Assembly: GCA_021372695.1 (NCBI GenBank)
Contig: JAJFTY010000213.1
Coordinates: 1 to 20,689, forward strand
Length of the DNA stretch: 20,689 nucleotides
Direction: 5' to 3'
DNA from: Deltaproteobacteria bacterium
GTDB lineage: Bacteria; Desulfobacterota; Syntrophia; Syntrophales; UBA5619
Part shown: piece after piece, positions 1 through 6,800 of the stretch
Layout: every line of letters starts with the position of its first letter
How positions within the stretch are numbered: the stretch's first letter is position 1
Translations under genes and position numbers: made by a program
Notes under the pieces: model-generated
Told to the model about the DNA's origin: nothing
The model's database searches: none
Seen by the model: the letters and a program-made list of their open reading frames with translations, nothing else

Positions 1-116
1 AAGTAGGAGGTGAAAATGAACTCATCGTAACCCCATCAGGAAACCAAGGGCGTCTTTGGATTCCCCCTCAGCAGGATGCATCAAAAAATCTGGCGAAATC
101 CTCCTTCCCCTACTAA
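1..116 (+). CDS. C-terminal tail of an unidentified partial gene
   Basis: Frame 3 is open from the left edge and stops with TAA at 114-116, giving about 37 residues that end in LAKSSFPY. No family is recognised. It could be the end of a gene that starts outside the window, or chance. A good ribosome binding site (GGAGG at 6-10) precedes an ATG at 16, but that frame stops after four codons, so it starts nothing visible. Confidence 0.22.
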   Translation, partial: VGGENELIVTPSGNQGRLWIPPQQDASKNLAKSSFPY

Positions 117-127
117 AATCATAAGCC

Positions 128-859
128 GTGCAAAGCTCTCATATCATAAGCGAATACCGCCACTGGGAAGAAACGCATTGTTATCTCTTGAATGGCTCTG
201 AACATAGCTTGCTGATTGATACCGGGCTCGGAATCTGTAATATCTACGAACAGGTCATAAAACTGACTGACAAACCGATTGCCGCAGTGGCCACCCACAT
301 TCACTGGGATCATATTGGCGGTCATAAATACTTCCCAGACTTTTACGCTCATGAGGATGAACTGAACTGGCTTAACGGAGAATTTCCTTTAACGATGGAG
401 CAAATTAAAGGCATGGTCGTTGACCGATGTGACCTGCCGGAAGGTTATGATGTAAATAAATATGAATTCTTTCAGGGTAAGCCGAAAAAAGTGCTAAAGG
501 GTAATGAAGCTATTAATATTGGAGACCGCTTTGTTCAAATAGTGCATACGCCCGGTCATTCGCCGGGTCATATGTGTTTTTGGGAAAAGGAGCGCGGTTA
601 CCTTTATACCGGTGATTTGGTTTATAAAGACACACTTTTTGCCTACTATCCGTCCACCGATCCAGAGGCATATCTTAACTCTCTGGAGCGGGTGTCGGCA
701 CTGCCGGTGAAGCAAGTGTTTCCGGCGCATCACACTTTGAATATCAAGCCCGAAATTCTGGTCCGAATGCGTGACGCTTTTCGGCAGTTGCAGGCTGAGG
801 GTAAATTGCATCATGGCAGCGGAACATTTGACTACGGCGACTGGGCTGTATGGCTATAA
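128..859 (+). CDS. Metallo-beta-lactamase-fold hydrolase
   Basis: This 243-residue protein has the zinc-binding pattern of the metallo-beta-lactamase superfamily. The HxHxDH motif is at residues 57-62 (THIHWDHIGG). A third ligand, His144, is in TPGHSPGH, an Asp is in TGD (about 163), and a distal His is in PAHH (201/202). Most members are soluble hydrolases acting on thioesters, lactones or phosphoesters; no substrate can be assigned and antibiotic resistance should not be assumed. The only start in frame is GTG 128, with a stop just before it at 122-124 and no good Shine-Dalgarno. The protein begins almost directly at HIISEYRHWEETH, so the N-terminus looks short. An attC-like site follows 11 nt after the stop, making it a cassette gene. 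Confidence 0.85.
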   Translation: MQSSHIISEYRHWEETHCYLLNGSEHSLLIDTGLGICNIYEQVIKLTDKPIAAVATHIHWDHIGGHKYFPDFYAHEDELNWLNGEFPLTMEQIKGMVVDRCDLPEGYDVNKYEFFQGKPKKVLKGNEAINIGDRFVQIVHTPGHSPGHMCFWEKERGYLYTGDLVYKDTLFAYYPSTDPEAYLNSLERVSALPVKQVFPAHHTLNIKPEILVRMRDAFRQLQAEGKLHHGSGTFDYGDWAVWL

Positions 860-869
860 AAGACAAAAC

Positions 870-945
870 ACCTAACAACCGCATCAAAAACTCAGACTGG
901 CAATTCCGCTGCGCCCATTGCCACCGGTTATGCCGTACGTTAGCC
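870..945 (+). other. attC-like recombination site 1
   Basis: The left core ACCTAAC (870-876) matches RYYYAAC. The right core GTTAGCC (939-945) differs from GTTRRRY at one base. CTAAC and GTTAG are complementary. An inner inverted repeat TGGCAAT (898-904) / ATTGCCA (917-923) allows the folded single-stranded form that integron integrases use. The length of about 76 nt and the position just after the hydrolase gene fit an attC. Confidence 0.62.
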
Positions 946-959
946 GTTGGAGGCTGCCT

Positions 960-1287
960 ATGGACTTCTTCGAGAAATCCGAATTCAACGATGACATCCG
1001 ACGTATCGATGCGCTACTAGCTTCCGGAATCTTTGACGTTCGTAATGTGGCCAGTCCACTTGTGCGATCCGCCTTCATTGAAGTGCTGATTTGCCTGCGT
1101 GACCTGATGTACAAAGCTCAGAAGTACGCACGGTGCATCGACTTCGTCGATGACGTAACGATTCGGGATGAGGTGAAGGAAGCAAGACGACGATGTTTGT
1201 TTCTTCTTCGGGTCCCAGCGAATCTTTCTGCGTCGCCACATCATGCGCGCCTTTGCAAAAGCGAGAGATCCAGCGGACCGCCTGTAG
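960..1287 (+). pseudogene. Cassette hypothetical gene broken by internal deletion and frameshift
   Basis: ATG 960 starts a convincing coding stretch (MDFFEKSEF to about DEVK, residues 1-71). The frame then turns into low-complexity Arg/Ser/Ala sequence and runs into the attC core. In the +1 frame, from about 1186 to the TAG at 1285-1287, a second convincing stretch reads DDDVCFFFGSQRIF and then LRRHIMRAFAKA. The two pieces look like the beginning and end of one cassette protein whose middle is missing, with the frame lost at the junction (about 1175-1190). From memory, full-length cassette relatives have both ends in one frame with several dozen residues between; this needs a homology check. 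Function unknown. The ATG at 918 lies inside the preceding attC and is an unlikely start. Confidence 0.6.
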
Positions 1288-1312
1288 CGGCCGCTGAATT
1301 CCGGCGTTAGGA
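1285..1312 (+). other. Right half of a degenerate attC site
   Basis: GCGGCCGCTGAATTCCGGCGTTAGGA ends in the core GTTAGGA (1306-1312) and looks like the right half of an attC. Only 18 nt separate it from the end of the C-terminal coding fragment, and no RYYYAAC left core is seen upstream, so the left half appears to be missing. The GTTAGG still marks the cassette boundary. Confidence 0.42.
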
Positions 1313-1382
1313 GCAAGAATATTATCACACAAGACGCAGCATTGGTTACAGCGTTATCAGATAGACAAAAGGACAATGTAAA

Positions 1383-1928
1383 GTGGAAGAAGTCAAATGT
1401 GTCAGACTACGGACAAACCGACTTGAGTTAACAGCAGCAACATTCGACCATATCTGTGCCGAAGTGGAATCCTCTGAACATCTCGCACGATTATTGGGAA
1501 CACGGGTGGAACCCGGATGGCCACCAGGGGAGTATGACCGGGATGCACAGGAGTTCTTGGGCTGCTGTCTTAAAGAAGGTGGCATGTCGGTTGTTGGTTG
1601 GTATGTTTGGTATGCGATCCGGCAAGAAGAAGAGGAACAGTCCTCGATATTGGTTGGAGCAGGTGGCTATTTCGGCCCCCCGAGCAAAAAAGGAGAGGTC
1701 GAGATTGGCTTTTCTGTGATGCCTTCGTCGCGGGAGCACGGGTATGCAACTGAAATGGTCCAAGCACTTGTCTCGAATGCGTTTGGTGACGCCAGAGTAC
1801 AGAAGATTGTTGCCCACACAAACCCTGACAACATCGCGTCGGTCAAGGTGCTTATGAAATCCGGCTTCCGTTACGTTTGTCTAGATCAGGAGTCGGGCAA
1901 CGACCTCTTTGAAATACTAAGGAGCTGA
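1383..1928 (+). CDS. GNAT family N-acetyltransferase
   Basis: The 181-residue protein fits the RimJ/RimL-like branch of GNAT acetyltransferases, which move an acetyl group from acetyl-CoA to an amine. It opens with a beta strand of the type LRTNRLELTAA. The acetyl-CoA binding region (motif A) spans about 108-135 (EIGFSVMPSSREHGYATEMV), although the usual RxxGxG/A loop is changed to SREHGYA. It ends with the typical NIASVKVLMKSGFR helix. The start is GTG 1383, with AAAAGGA about 8 nt upstream. The length is normal for the family and the gene appears to be the only clearly intact one in the array. The substrate is unknown: small molecule, aminoglycoside-like compound or protein N-terminus. It is followed directly by an attC. 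Confidence 0.85.
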   Translation: MEEVKCVRLRTNRLELTAATFDHICAEVESSEHLARLLGTRVEPGWPPGEYDRDAQEFLGCCLKEGGMSVVGWYVWYAIRQEEEEQSSILVGAGGYFGPPSKKGEVEIGFSVMPSSREHGYATEMVQALVSNAFGDARVQKIVAHTNPDNIASVKVLMKSGFRYVCLDQESGNDLFEILRS

Positions 1929-1991
1929 TAACAAGGCGCTCCACCCGATCGTGTCCCTATCGGGCCACTCCGGGTGACCATTTCGTTAGGC
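1927..1991 (+). other. attC recombination site 2
   Basis: This is the best attC in the window. It opens with TAACAAGGCG and ends with the perfect core GTTAGGC (1985-1991). CACCCG (1942-1947) pairs with CGGGTG (1971-1976), and CCCGAT (1944-1949) can instead pair with ATCGGG (1959-1964), giving the extended stem expected of a folded attC. It begins within the stop codon of the acetyltransferase gene, as is usual for cassettes. The left core (TGATAAC) departs from RYYYAAC. Confidence 0.72.
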
Positions 1992-2121
1992 ATCCCTCAG
2001 AAGAAACGGATCAGGCACAAACTCGGCTCTTGCGGTTCTCATTGACGCGGACAATGCAAATCCGTCAATCGCAGAGGGGTTGCCAGCCGAAGTCGCAAGA
2101 GAAACGCTAACCAGAGGCTGA
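1990..2121 (+). pseudogene. NYN (LabA/DUF88-like) domain gene fragment
   Basis: The frame open from 1990 to the TGA at 2119-2121 contains LAVLIDADNANPSIAEGL followed by PAEVA. This closely resembles the first strand and helix of NYN-domain proteins (PIN-like nucleases, LabA/DUF88), where the DADNA aspartates help bind metal. The stretch has no ATG, GTG or TTG start in frame and ends after about 20 residues of recognisable domain, so almost all of the roughly 150-residue domain is absent. It is a remnant just downstream of an attC. Another possibility is a chance match, but the motif is long and specific. Confidence 0.5.
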
Positions 2122-2159
2122 GCCGGTCACGTCCCAGGAACTCCTCCGGTTCAGCTTTT
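2106..2159 (+). repeat. Hairpin after NYN remnant: half attC or terminator
   Basis: GCTGAGCCGG (2117-2126) and CCGGTTCAGC (2146-2155) form a 10-bp stem with one G-T pair, followed by TTTTC. GCTAAC at 2106-2111 could be the left core of an attC, but no GTT core follows the right arm. It is therefore either a terminator-like hairpin or an attC that lost its right end. Confidence 0.4.
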
Positions 2160-2191
2160 CATTATGCCCAAAGTGGCATCAAGGAGGGAAG

Positions 2192-2508
2192 ATGAATTAC
2201 CGAGAGATGACAGCGCCATGCGGACTGGATTGCTTCAATTGCCCCGTATTTTTGGCAAACGACAATGAGAAAATACGAGCCATGGTCTCAGAAAAGATGG
2301 GAATCCCTTTGGAACAGGCCGTATGCAAAGGATGCCGCGGTGAAAAAGGAAAATGTCCCATCATCCCGATCCCCTGCCACGTCTATCCTTGCGCAGAGGA
2401 GAAGGGAATTGAATTTTGTTCCGAAAGAAGATGGGGCTGGAAGCGTGGGCAAAAGATAAGGCCAAAAGCGTCAGAAACGTCTATTTCTCCGAAAAATGGA
2501 AGCTGTAA
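2192..2508 (+). pseudogene. DUF3795 protein gene broken by internal deletion and frameshift
   Basis: A strong ribosome binding site (AAGGAGGG, 2181-2188) precedes ATG 2192. The first 78 or so residues are typical of DUF3795, a cysteine-rich family of unknown function. They include TAPCGLDCFNCPVF, VCKGCRGEKGKCP and PCHVYPCAEEKGIEFCSE, with Cys pairs likely to bind a metal. At about 2420-2428 the frame becomes basic non-family sequence and continues to 2545. In another frame the natural C-terminus follows: KKMGLEAWAKDKAKSVRN and then VYFSEKWKL, ending with TAA 2506-2508. The segment that normally links FCSE to the KKMGLEAW helix, several dozen residues with further cysteines, is missing, and the frame is lost. 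The product is probably non-functional. Confidence 0.68.
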
Positions 2509-2602
2509 CAGCATAACTGGGACACGGCTGACCCTCGCCTGCTGATCCGGGCGTCAGACGAAGCGCAGGGCATCCCGGCCGCGAGATTCTCATATCATCG
2601 AC

Positions 2603-2640
2603 GATCGGCGTAGCCATAGACGCCGATCCGTCCTTTTATT
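2603..2640 (+). terminator. Intrinsic terminator after the cassette genes
   Basis: GATCGGCGT (2603-2611) pairs perfectly with ACGCCGATC (2620-2628) around an 8-nt loop, followed by CGTCCTTTTATT. It lies about 95 nt after the end of the DUF3795 gene and would stop + strand transcripts before they run against the phage operon. Confidence 0.6.
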
Positions 2641-2644
2641 CCAG

Positions 2645-2670
2645 AGTCAGTTCGCCGCGGTGAACTGACT
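2645..2670. repeat. Perfect 9-bp inverted repeat
   Basis: AGTCAGTTC (2645-2653) and GAACTGACT (2662-2670) flank the 8-nt GCCGCGGT, which is itself nearly palindromic. No T run follows on either strand, so it is a weak terminator. It could be a protein-binding operator or part of a phage-host junction. Confidence 0.4.
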
Positions 2671-2811
2671 TATCTATATGATCTGATTTACGTACTTGCG
2701 ATAGCCGCAAACATTTTTGTGGACTGCGGCCGGGCATAACCGGCAGGTCTCGACGGCCCTTTGTGGCCGCGCGAGATAACTCTGGCGCGAAAATCGCGAT
2801 AAATGGCTTCC

Positions 2812-2835
2812 GAAAACCATTTGACCAGGTCAAAT
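2812..2835 (-). terminator. Possible terminator of the methylase gene
   Basis: On the - strand ATTTGAC, a CTG loop and GTCAAAT form a 7-bp stem (2835-2819) that begins within the methylase stop codon and is followed after GG by TTTT. The stem is AT-rich and short, so termination may be weak. Confidence 0.38.
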
Positions 2836-3623
2836 TAGCTTTGATTCGACGGATCATAGTTCATGATCAAGAGCTCGTTTACCAGCTTTTTCCTGTTCGC
2901 TCCCGCTGCTGAATAGGACGTCGCAACGGTCTCGATGTGAAAACCAGAAAATAGCTCCCGAATGTGGTCGACGTCGTTGATCGAGAATATAAACTTCCCT
3001 GAGACCCTGCCAAGAATGTCCCTCAGCTTGATAAAGTCGCTTCGGCTGAATACTCCATCTCCATAATAGTCTTCACATCCATAATAAGGCGGGTCGACGT
3101 AAAAGAATGTATCCGGCTTGTCAAATCGGGCAAATATCTCTTCATATGCCCTATTCTCTATATACACTCTCGAAAGGCGAAGATGAATGGCTGACAGTTC
3201 TTCCTCTATTCTCAATAGATTCAGGCGAGGCTTCGAGGTTGTGGCGATCGAGAAGGACGGATCCTTGATCCTCGCCGCGTAACCGAGCTTCAATAAATAA
3301 TAGAATCTAACAGCCTTCTGGATGTCCGTCAGCGTTGAAGGGTCTTCACGCCGAAACCGATAGAATTCATCCCGCGAAACCAGTATCCACTTGAAGTACC
3401 TTACAAACTCCTCCAGATGATGCTTAACGACCCGATATAGCGTGACGAGATCGAGGTTGATGTCGTTGATGATCTCCACGTCGGAGCAGCTCTCTTCCTT
3501 TTTGAAGAGGAGCCAGGCTGCGCCGGCGAACACCTCCACATAACAGTTGTGTTTCGGAATTTTCGGAATGATTTTCGGTGCCAGAATCGATTTGCCGCCC
3601 ATGTACGCCAGGAAACTCTTCAT
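2835..3623 (-). CDS. dam: D12-class DNA adenine N6-methyltransferase (Dam-like)
   Basis: This 262-residue protein has the order of motifs seen in Dam/DpnM-type enzymes, which move a methyl group from S-adenosylmethionine to N6 of adenine in a short site. The motifs are YMGGKS near the N-terminus (7-12), the SAM-binding FAGAA (32-36), NDIN (53-56) and the catalytic DPPY (177-180). The length is normal. A strong ribosome binding site (GAGGAGGAG) lies a few nt before the ATG. It is the last gene of the - strand phage block, separated from the tail-tip gene by 230 bp with hairpins, so it may have its own control. Phage-borne Dam enzymes commonly shield phage DNA from host restriction or adjust gene expression. 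The recognition sequence is not predictable here; GATC is only the family's usual one. Confidence 0.88.
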   Translation of the reverse strand: MKSFLAYMGGKSILAPKIIPKIPKHNCYVEVFAGAAWLLFKKEESCSDVEIINDINLDLVTLYRVVKHHLEEFVRYFKWILVSRDEFYRFRREDPSTLTDIQKAVRFYYLLKLGYAARIKDPSFSIATTSKPRLNLLRIEEELSAIHLRLSRVYIENRAYEEIFARFDKPDTFFYVDPPYYGCEDYYGDGVFSRSDFIKLRDILGRVSGKFIFSINDVDHIRELFSGFHIETVATSYSAAGANRKKLVNELLIMNYDPSNQS

Positions 3624-3651
3624 CTACATCTCCTCCTCAGTTGTGTTCGGA

Positions 3652-3771
3652 GGATAACCCTGCTATAAGGCCGGCCGTTCGCGCGGGCGGATGGTAGCGG
3701 GTTATCCCGTCGGGCGTTTCAGCGCCTGGTCTGGGGAGGTGGTGCTCCCTGGAATACTGTCCGCCTTTTTT
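3652..3771. ncRNA. Multi-hairpin element between tail-tip gene and dam
   Basis: On the + strand GGCGGA (3686-3691) pairs with TCCGCC (3760-3765) and is followed directly by six T. Inside lie three hairpins: CGGG/CCCG (3698-3709), GGCG/CGCC (3713-3726) and GGGAG/CTCCC (3734-3749). A competing pairing exists: GGATAACCC with TGCTA (3652-3665) against TAGC with GGGTTATCC (3695-3707). On the - strand the same bases form the leader of the methylase gene. It may be a + strand small RNA with its terminator, a structured leader, or a terminator complex for the tail operon. No known RNA family was recognised. Confidence 0.4.
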
Positions 3772-3822
3772 ATTCTACGATCTGTGATCGCTTAAACCAA
3801 CGATGCCCTCAGGATCCCATCG

Positions 3823-3836
3823 CTCGCCGCGGCGAG
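3823..3836. repeat. 14-bp perfect palindrome after the tail-tip gene
   Basis: CTCGCCGCGGCGAG is a perfect palindrome 18 nt past the end of the tail-tip gene on its - strand. A second small hairpin, CGATC/GATCG (3778-3790), lies further on. Neither is followed by a T run on the - strand, so they may stabilise the mRNA end rather than terminate. Confidence 0.35.
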
Positions 3837-3853
3837 GCACCGGAAAGAGTCGC

Positions 3854-6800
3854 TCATATATCCTTGGCCGTTACGGTATTCCCTGTGCCTGAATCGCTGA
3901 TCGACGTCCCGCAGTTGTAGGTAATATTGTCGGAACCCTGGTTGTTATTGGAACCCGCACTTAGAAGCACTCCGATGTCTTTCGCGTTATTGTTGCGAAG
4001 GTTTATCGAGTTGGCCGTCAATATATTTCTCAATGCCGATTCGAGCCTGATGCCGTAGGTGTATGCCGTATGATCGGAATTTCCTATGTCTATTTTTGAG
4101 CCTCTCACCGACGCGTCAGAAGCATACGCCAGATAGATTCCGTTGACTCCATACTCAAAGGCCCCAACTATCTGAATCTGATTTGCATTCATGTTGATAT
4201 ATCGAGAGACGGCGGCGATCCCATTTATTTCAGCGTGCGATATTGTCGACCCAACCACGACAACATTCTCCGAAAGTATCATCTTGTCCGATGACGCACT
4301 GATGCCCGTCCATGACGAAGCGATCGCGGAATCGGTCCTGGAATAGACTTTGTTTCTGGAGGCGATGTTATTGTCACCGTTGGCATTCATCGAGGCACAC
4401 TTGATGCCCTCCTGGATGATGTTTTTCAGAAGGTTGTCAACGACAGAAAAATACTTTGAAATAATGCTTATCTGCGACAGGTCGAATTGACATCCCAAAA
4501 CGACGGCATTCACCAAATTTAGCCCTGCTTCGTCGCCAAAAGCGTCTTCGTCGCATACATAGACTCCGTGACGCGATCCGGACATGATAACGTCATTGAC
4601 TGTCAGGCTCGACCCTTCGGCCCCGTGATTGTGGTAAATGCCAGCATCTTTTCCGGAACCGAGACCGGCATCCACCAGAGACATCGTCAATTTGTCAATG
4701 TCGACCCGAGCGGTCAGGGATGAAGATTCTCCATAGATCTTAAACATTTTCGAAAAGGCGGCGACGTTCTGGCTGGCGACGCTGAATCGCTTGAAGGAAA
4801 ACGCCTTTGTCAGGTTGTGCAGAACGAACAGATCATCCCCGGCATGGTTTTTCAACACCACTCCGCTCCGGCTTTCCCCCTCTATTTCCAGGTTCAGGTC
4901 CGGAATCGCGATGGGACCGGTCGCCTGATATTCGCCATTTTTGATCACGATCCTTCCGCCTCCCGAGGGCAGCTTGGCGATCGCCGCGGGCAGTGCCGTG
5001 AAGGTTCCCTCCACGCTCGTCACCCCGACGCTAACGTAGGGCTTCTGGTTCAGAACGGTTCCGGAGGCCGTCGCCGGCGTGGCGGAAACGTTGCCGAACG
5101 CATCCGCTCCGACCGCCCAGATCCGGACGGTTAGGCGATCCTTTCCCTGCTGTTCCTTTTCCTCCCCGGTCAGCTCTCGGACGAAGGCCGGCATGGCGAT
5201 CGTCTGCCAGGTCCACCCGGAGGAGTCCTCCAGCCATGTCACCGTGCCGTCGGCGATCGTGCCCGATTCCGGCCATGCGGGTTCCGTCGCGCCGGAGGTC
5301 CCCGGTGTGACGCATCGATACCGCCGGGCCGTGCCGTCCGTGGGAACCACGTAAAAATCATCGATTGCATACAACGTCGACGCTTGCCAATGGACCCCCG
5401 TGCGCACCTGGTACCCGGCCAGGTCGAAATCGTCCACCTTCGCCCACGTAAATGTGCAGCCGTCCTCCCAGGGAACGGCGGTGACCGTGTCCACATTCCC
5501 GGGCGCAGTGATCTTGCCGGCGAGCGTCAGGGTGGCCGTCTCCCCATCCTCGGGATTCCGGGTGTGGCTGACCGAGAATTCGTAGGCCTGGCCATAGTCC
5601 AGGCCCCGGATCTCGATGAAAGGCCGTGTCGTCTCGCCGGCATACATCCATACGCTGCTCAACGCCGGCACCCGGTACCACACCCGCCAGAGGATGGCCA
5701 GGCCCATCCAGGAGAGCTGGGCGCGCGTCTCCGCGCCGCCTTTCCATACCTCCTCGGCGTGGAGGTGGCTGACCCAGGTGCGAGAGGGTTCCGCCTCGGG
5801 AGCCGTCACGGTGCCGGTATCGTCGCAGGCGGCGGCGCTGTATTCGATGGCCGTGATCTTCCGGGTGTTGTCGTCCTTCCGGGTGATCGAGACGATCCGC
5901 GCCAGCTTCACGTCGTCCCCCTGCTCGTAGAACAGAAACATTTCGTGCAGGAGCGGGGTGTGGGTGAAAACTCCCACGATCGTGAGCGTGTCTGTCGTCG
6001 TCTCCTCGGCCACGGCCGCCACGGTCGCTTCCTCGGCGGAGTCGTCCACGGAGCTCTTGATCCGGATGATATAAGTGTGCCCCGGCTCCAGCACCACCGG
6101 CTGATCGATCGTTACGCTTCCGGCGGTTCCCGAGACCACCCGCCCGCCGACTCCCAGGGGAGGCACTACCGGATCCCAGGGCAGGCAGCCGATCGCGTCG
6201 AACCCCGCCTCCCACGACGAGGTCAGCGTCAGGTAACGGTTGCGGTTCAGCGCCCTGAAGCCGTGTTTGATCGCCTCCGCCCGGGACGTGCAGCCGATCA
6301 GGGTCAGTTGGGTCCGTTTGATCTCCTCGGTCGTCGAGTCGAAATCGGCCGCCGGGATCTCGAACGTGGTCCGCTTGTAGCCGTTGGCGGCGTCCCAGAA
6401 GGTCACCTCGACCGCGTTCGCCCGGTCGTCGCTGGGCATGTAGCTCTCCTGGTACGTGTCGCGGATGACGTTGGCGTCGGCGAACATGAAGGACTGCACC
6501 GGCAGGTCCACTTCGCCGTCGACGTAGCAGGTGAACTTGCTCCCCATCTGTGCCACCGCCCCCTCGCCGAGCTGGCTGAGCATGTCGAGCGCCTTGCGGA
6601 GGTTGGCCAGGGAGTCGAAATAGATGTTCGAATGGTACCCCTTCGTATCGCAGTAGTCCGCCCAGGCCTGGAACGGCGCCACGGGCAGGCGGCCGTAGGC
6701 GACGCCCCCGCCGTAGTCCTCGTTGTGGAGGGCATCCCAGGCCTGCCAGGCGGAGAGCGTTGCGTCCTTGTCTTCGTAGGCGGCCCCGGTCCACACCGGC

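Larger units (their letters stand above)
1..2508 (+). mobile_element. Integron cassette array segment without visible integrase
   Basis: All genes here point the same way, are short, and are followed by sites ending in GTTAGCC (939-945), GTTAGGA (1306-1312) and GTTAGGC (1985-1991), close to the attC core consensus GTTRRRY. Two of the sites have a left partner (ACCTAAC at 870; TAACAAGGCG at 1929) and inverted repeats between. This layout is typical of gene cassettes in a chromosomal integron or an integrase-less attC cluster. The contents (GNAT, DUF3795, metallo-beta-lactamase fold, small hypothetical proteins) are common cassette cargo. No intI gene or attI is visible; they would lie upstream of the left edge if present. 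The right limit is uncertain, since no clear attC follows the last gene. Confidence 0.6.
2509..2834. other. Junction between cassette region and phage region, no gene seen
   Basis: No convincing coding sequence is present; an open - strand frame at 2636-2857 looks random. The stretch holds a + strand terminator-like hairpin (2603-2640), a perfect 9-bp inverted repeat (2645-2670) and short GC-rich repeats such as GCCGG/CCGGC around 2733-2748. The last cassette may end near GGGCGTCAGAC (2548-2558), which is one base off a GTTAGAC core. No tRNA gene or duplicated attachment core was found. Confidence 0.45.

Noticed and set aside
918..959. Earlier ATG at 918 as the start of the hypothetical cassette gene
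   Set aside because: It lies inside the attC-like site of the previous cassette; ATG 960 begins the convincing MDFFEKSEF sequence just after the site.
1286..1302. Adjacent GCGGCCGC and GAATTC strings, which could suggest cloning-vector sequence
   Set aside because: The flanking bases form the right half of an attC with GTTAGGA and no polylinker sequence follows, so it is most likely chance.
2509..2834. tRNA gene or phage attachment site at the boundary
   Set aside because: No cloverleaf or conserved T-arm was found, and the other prophage end is outside the window, so no repeat can be matched.
2636..2857. 73-residue - strand open frame between the phage and cassette parts
   Set aside because: No ribosome binding site, no family pattern, and it overlaps the methylase end and the hairpins.
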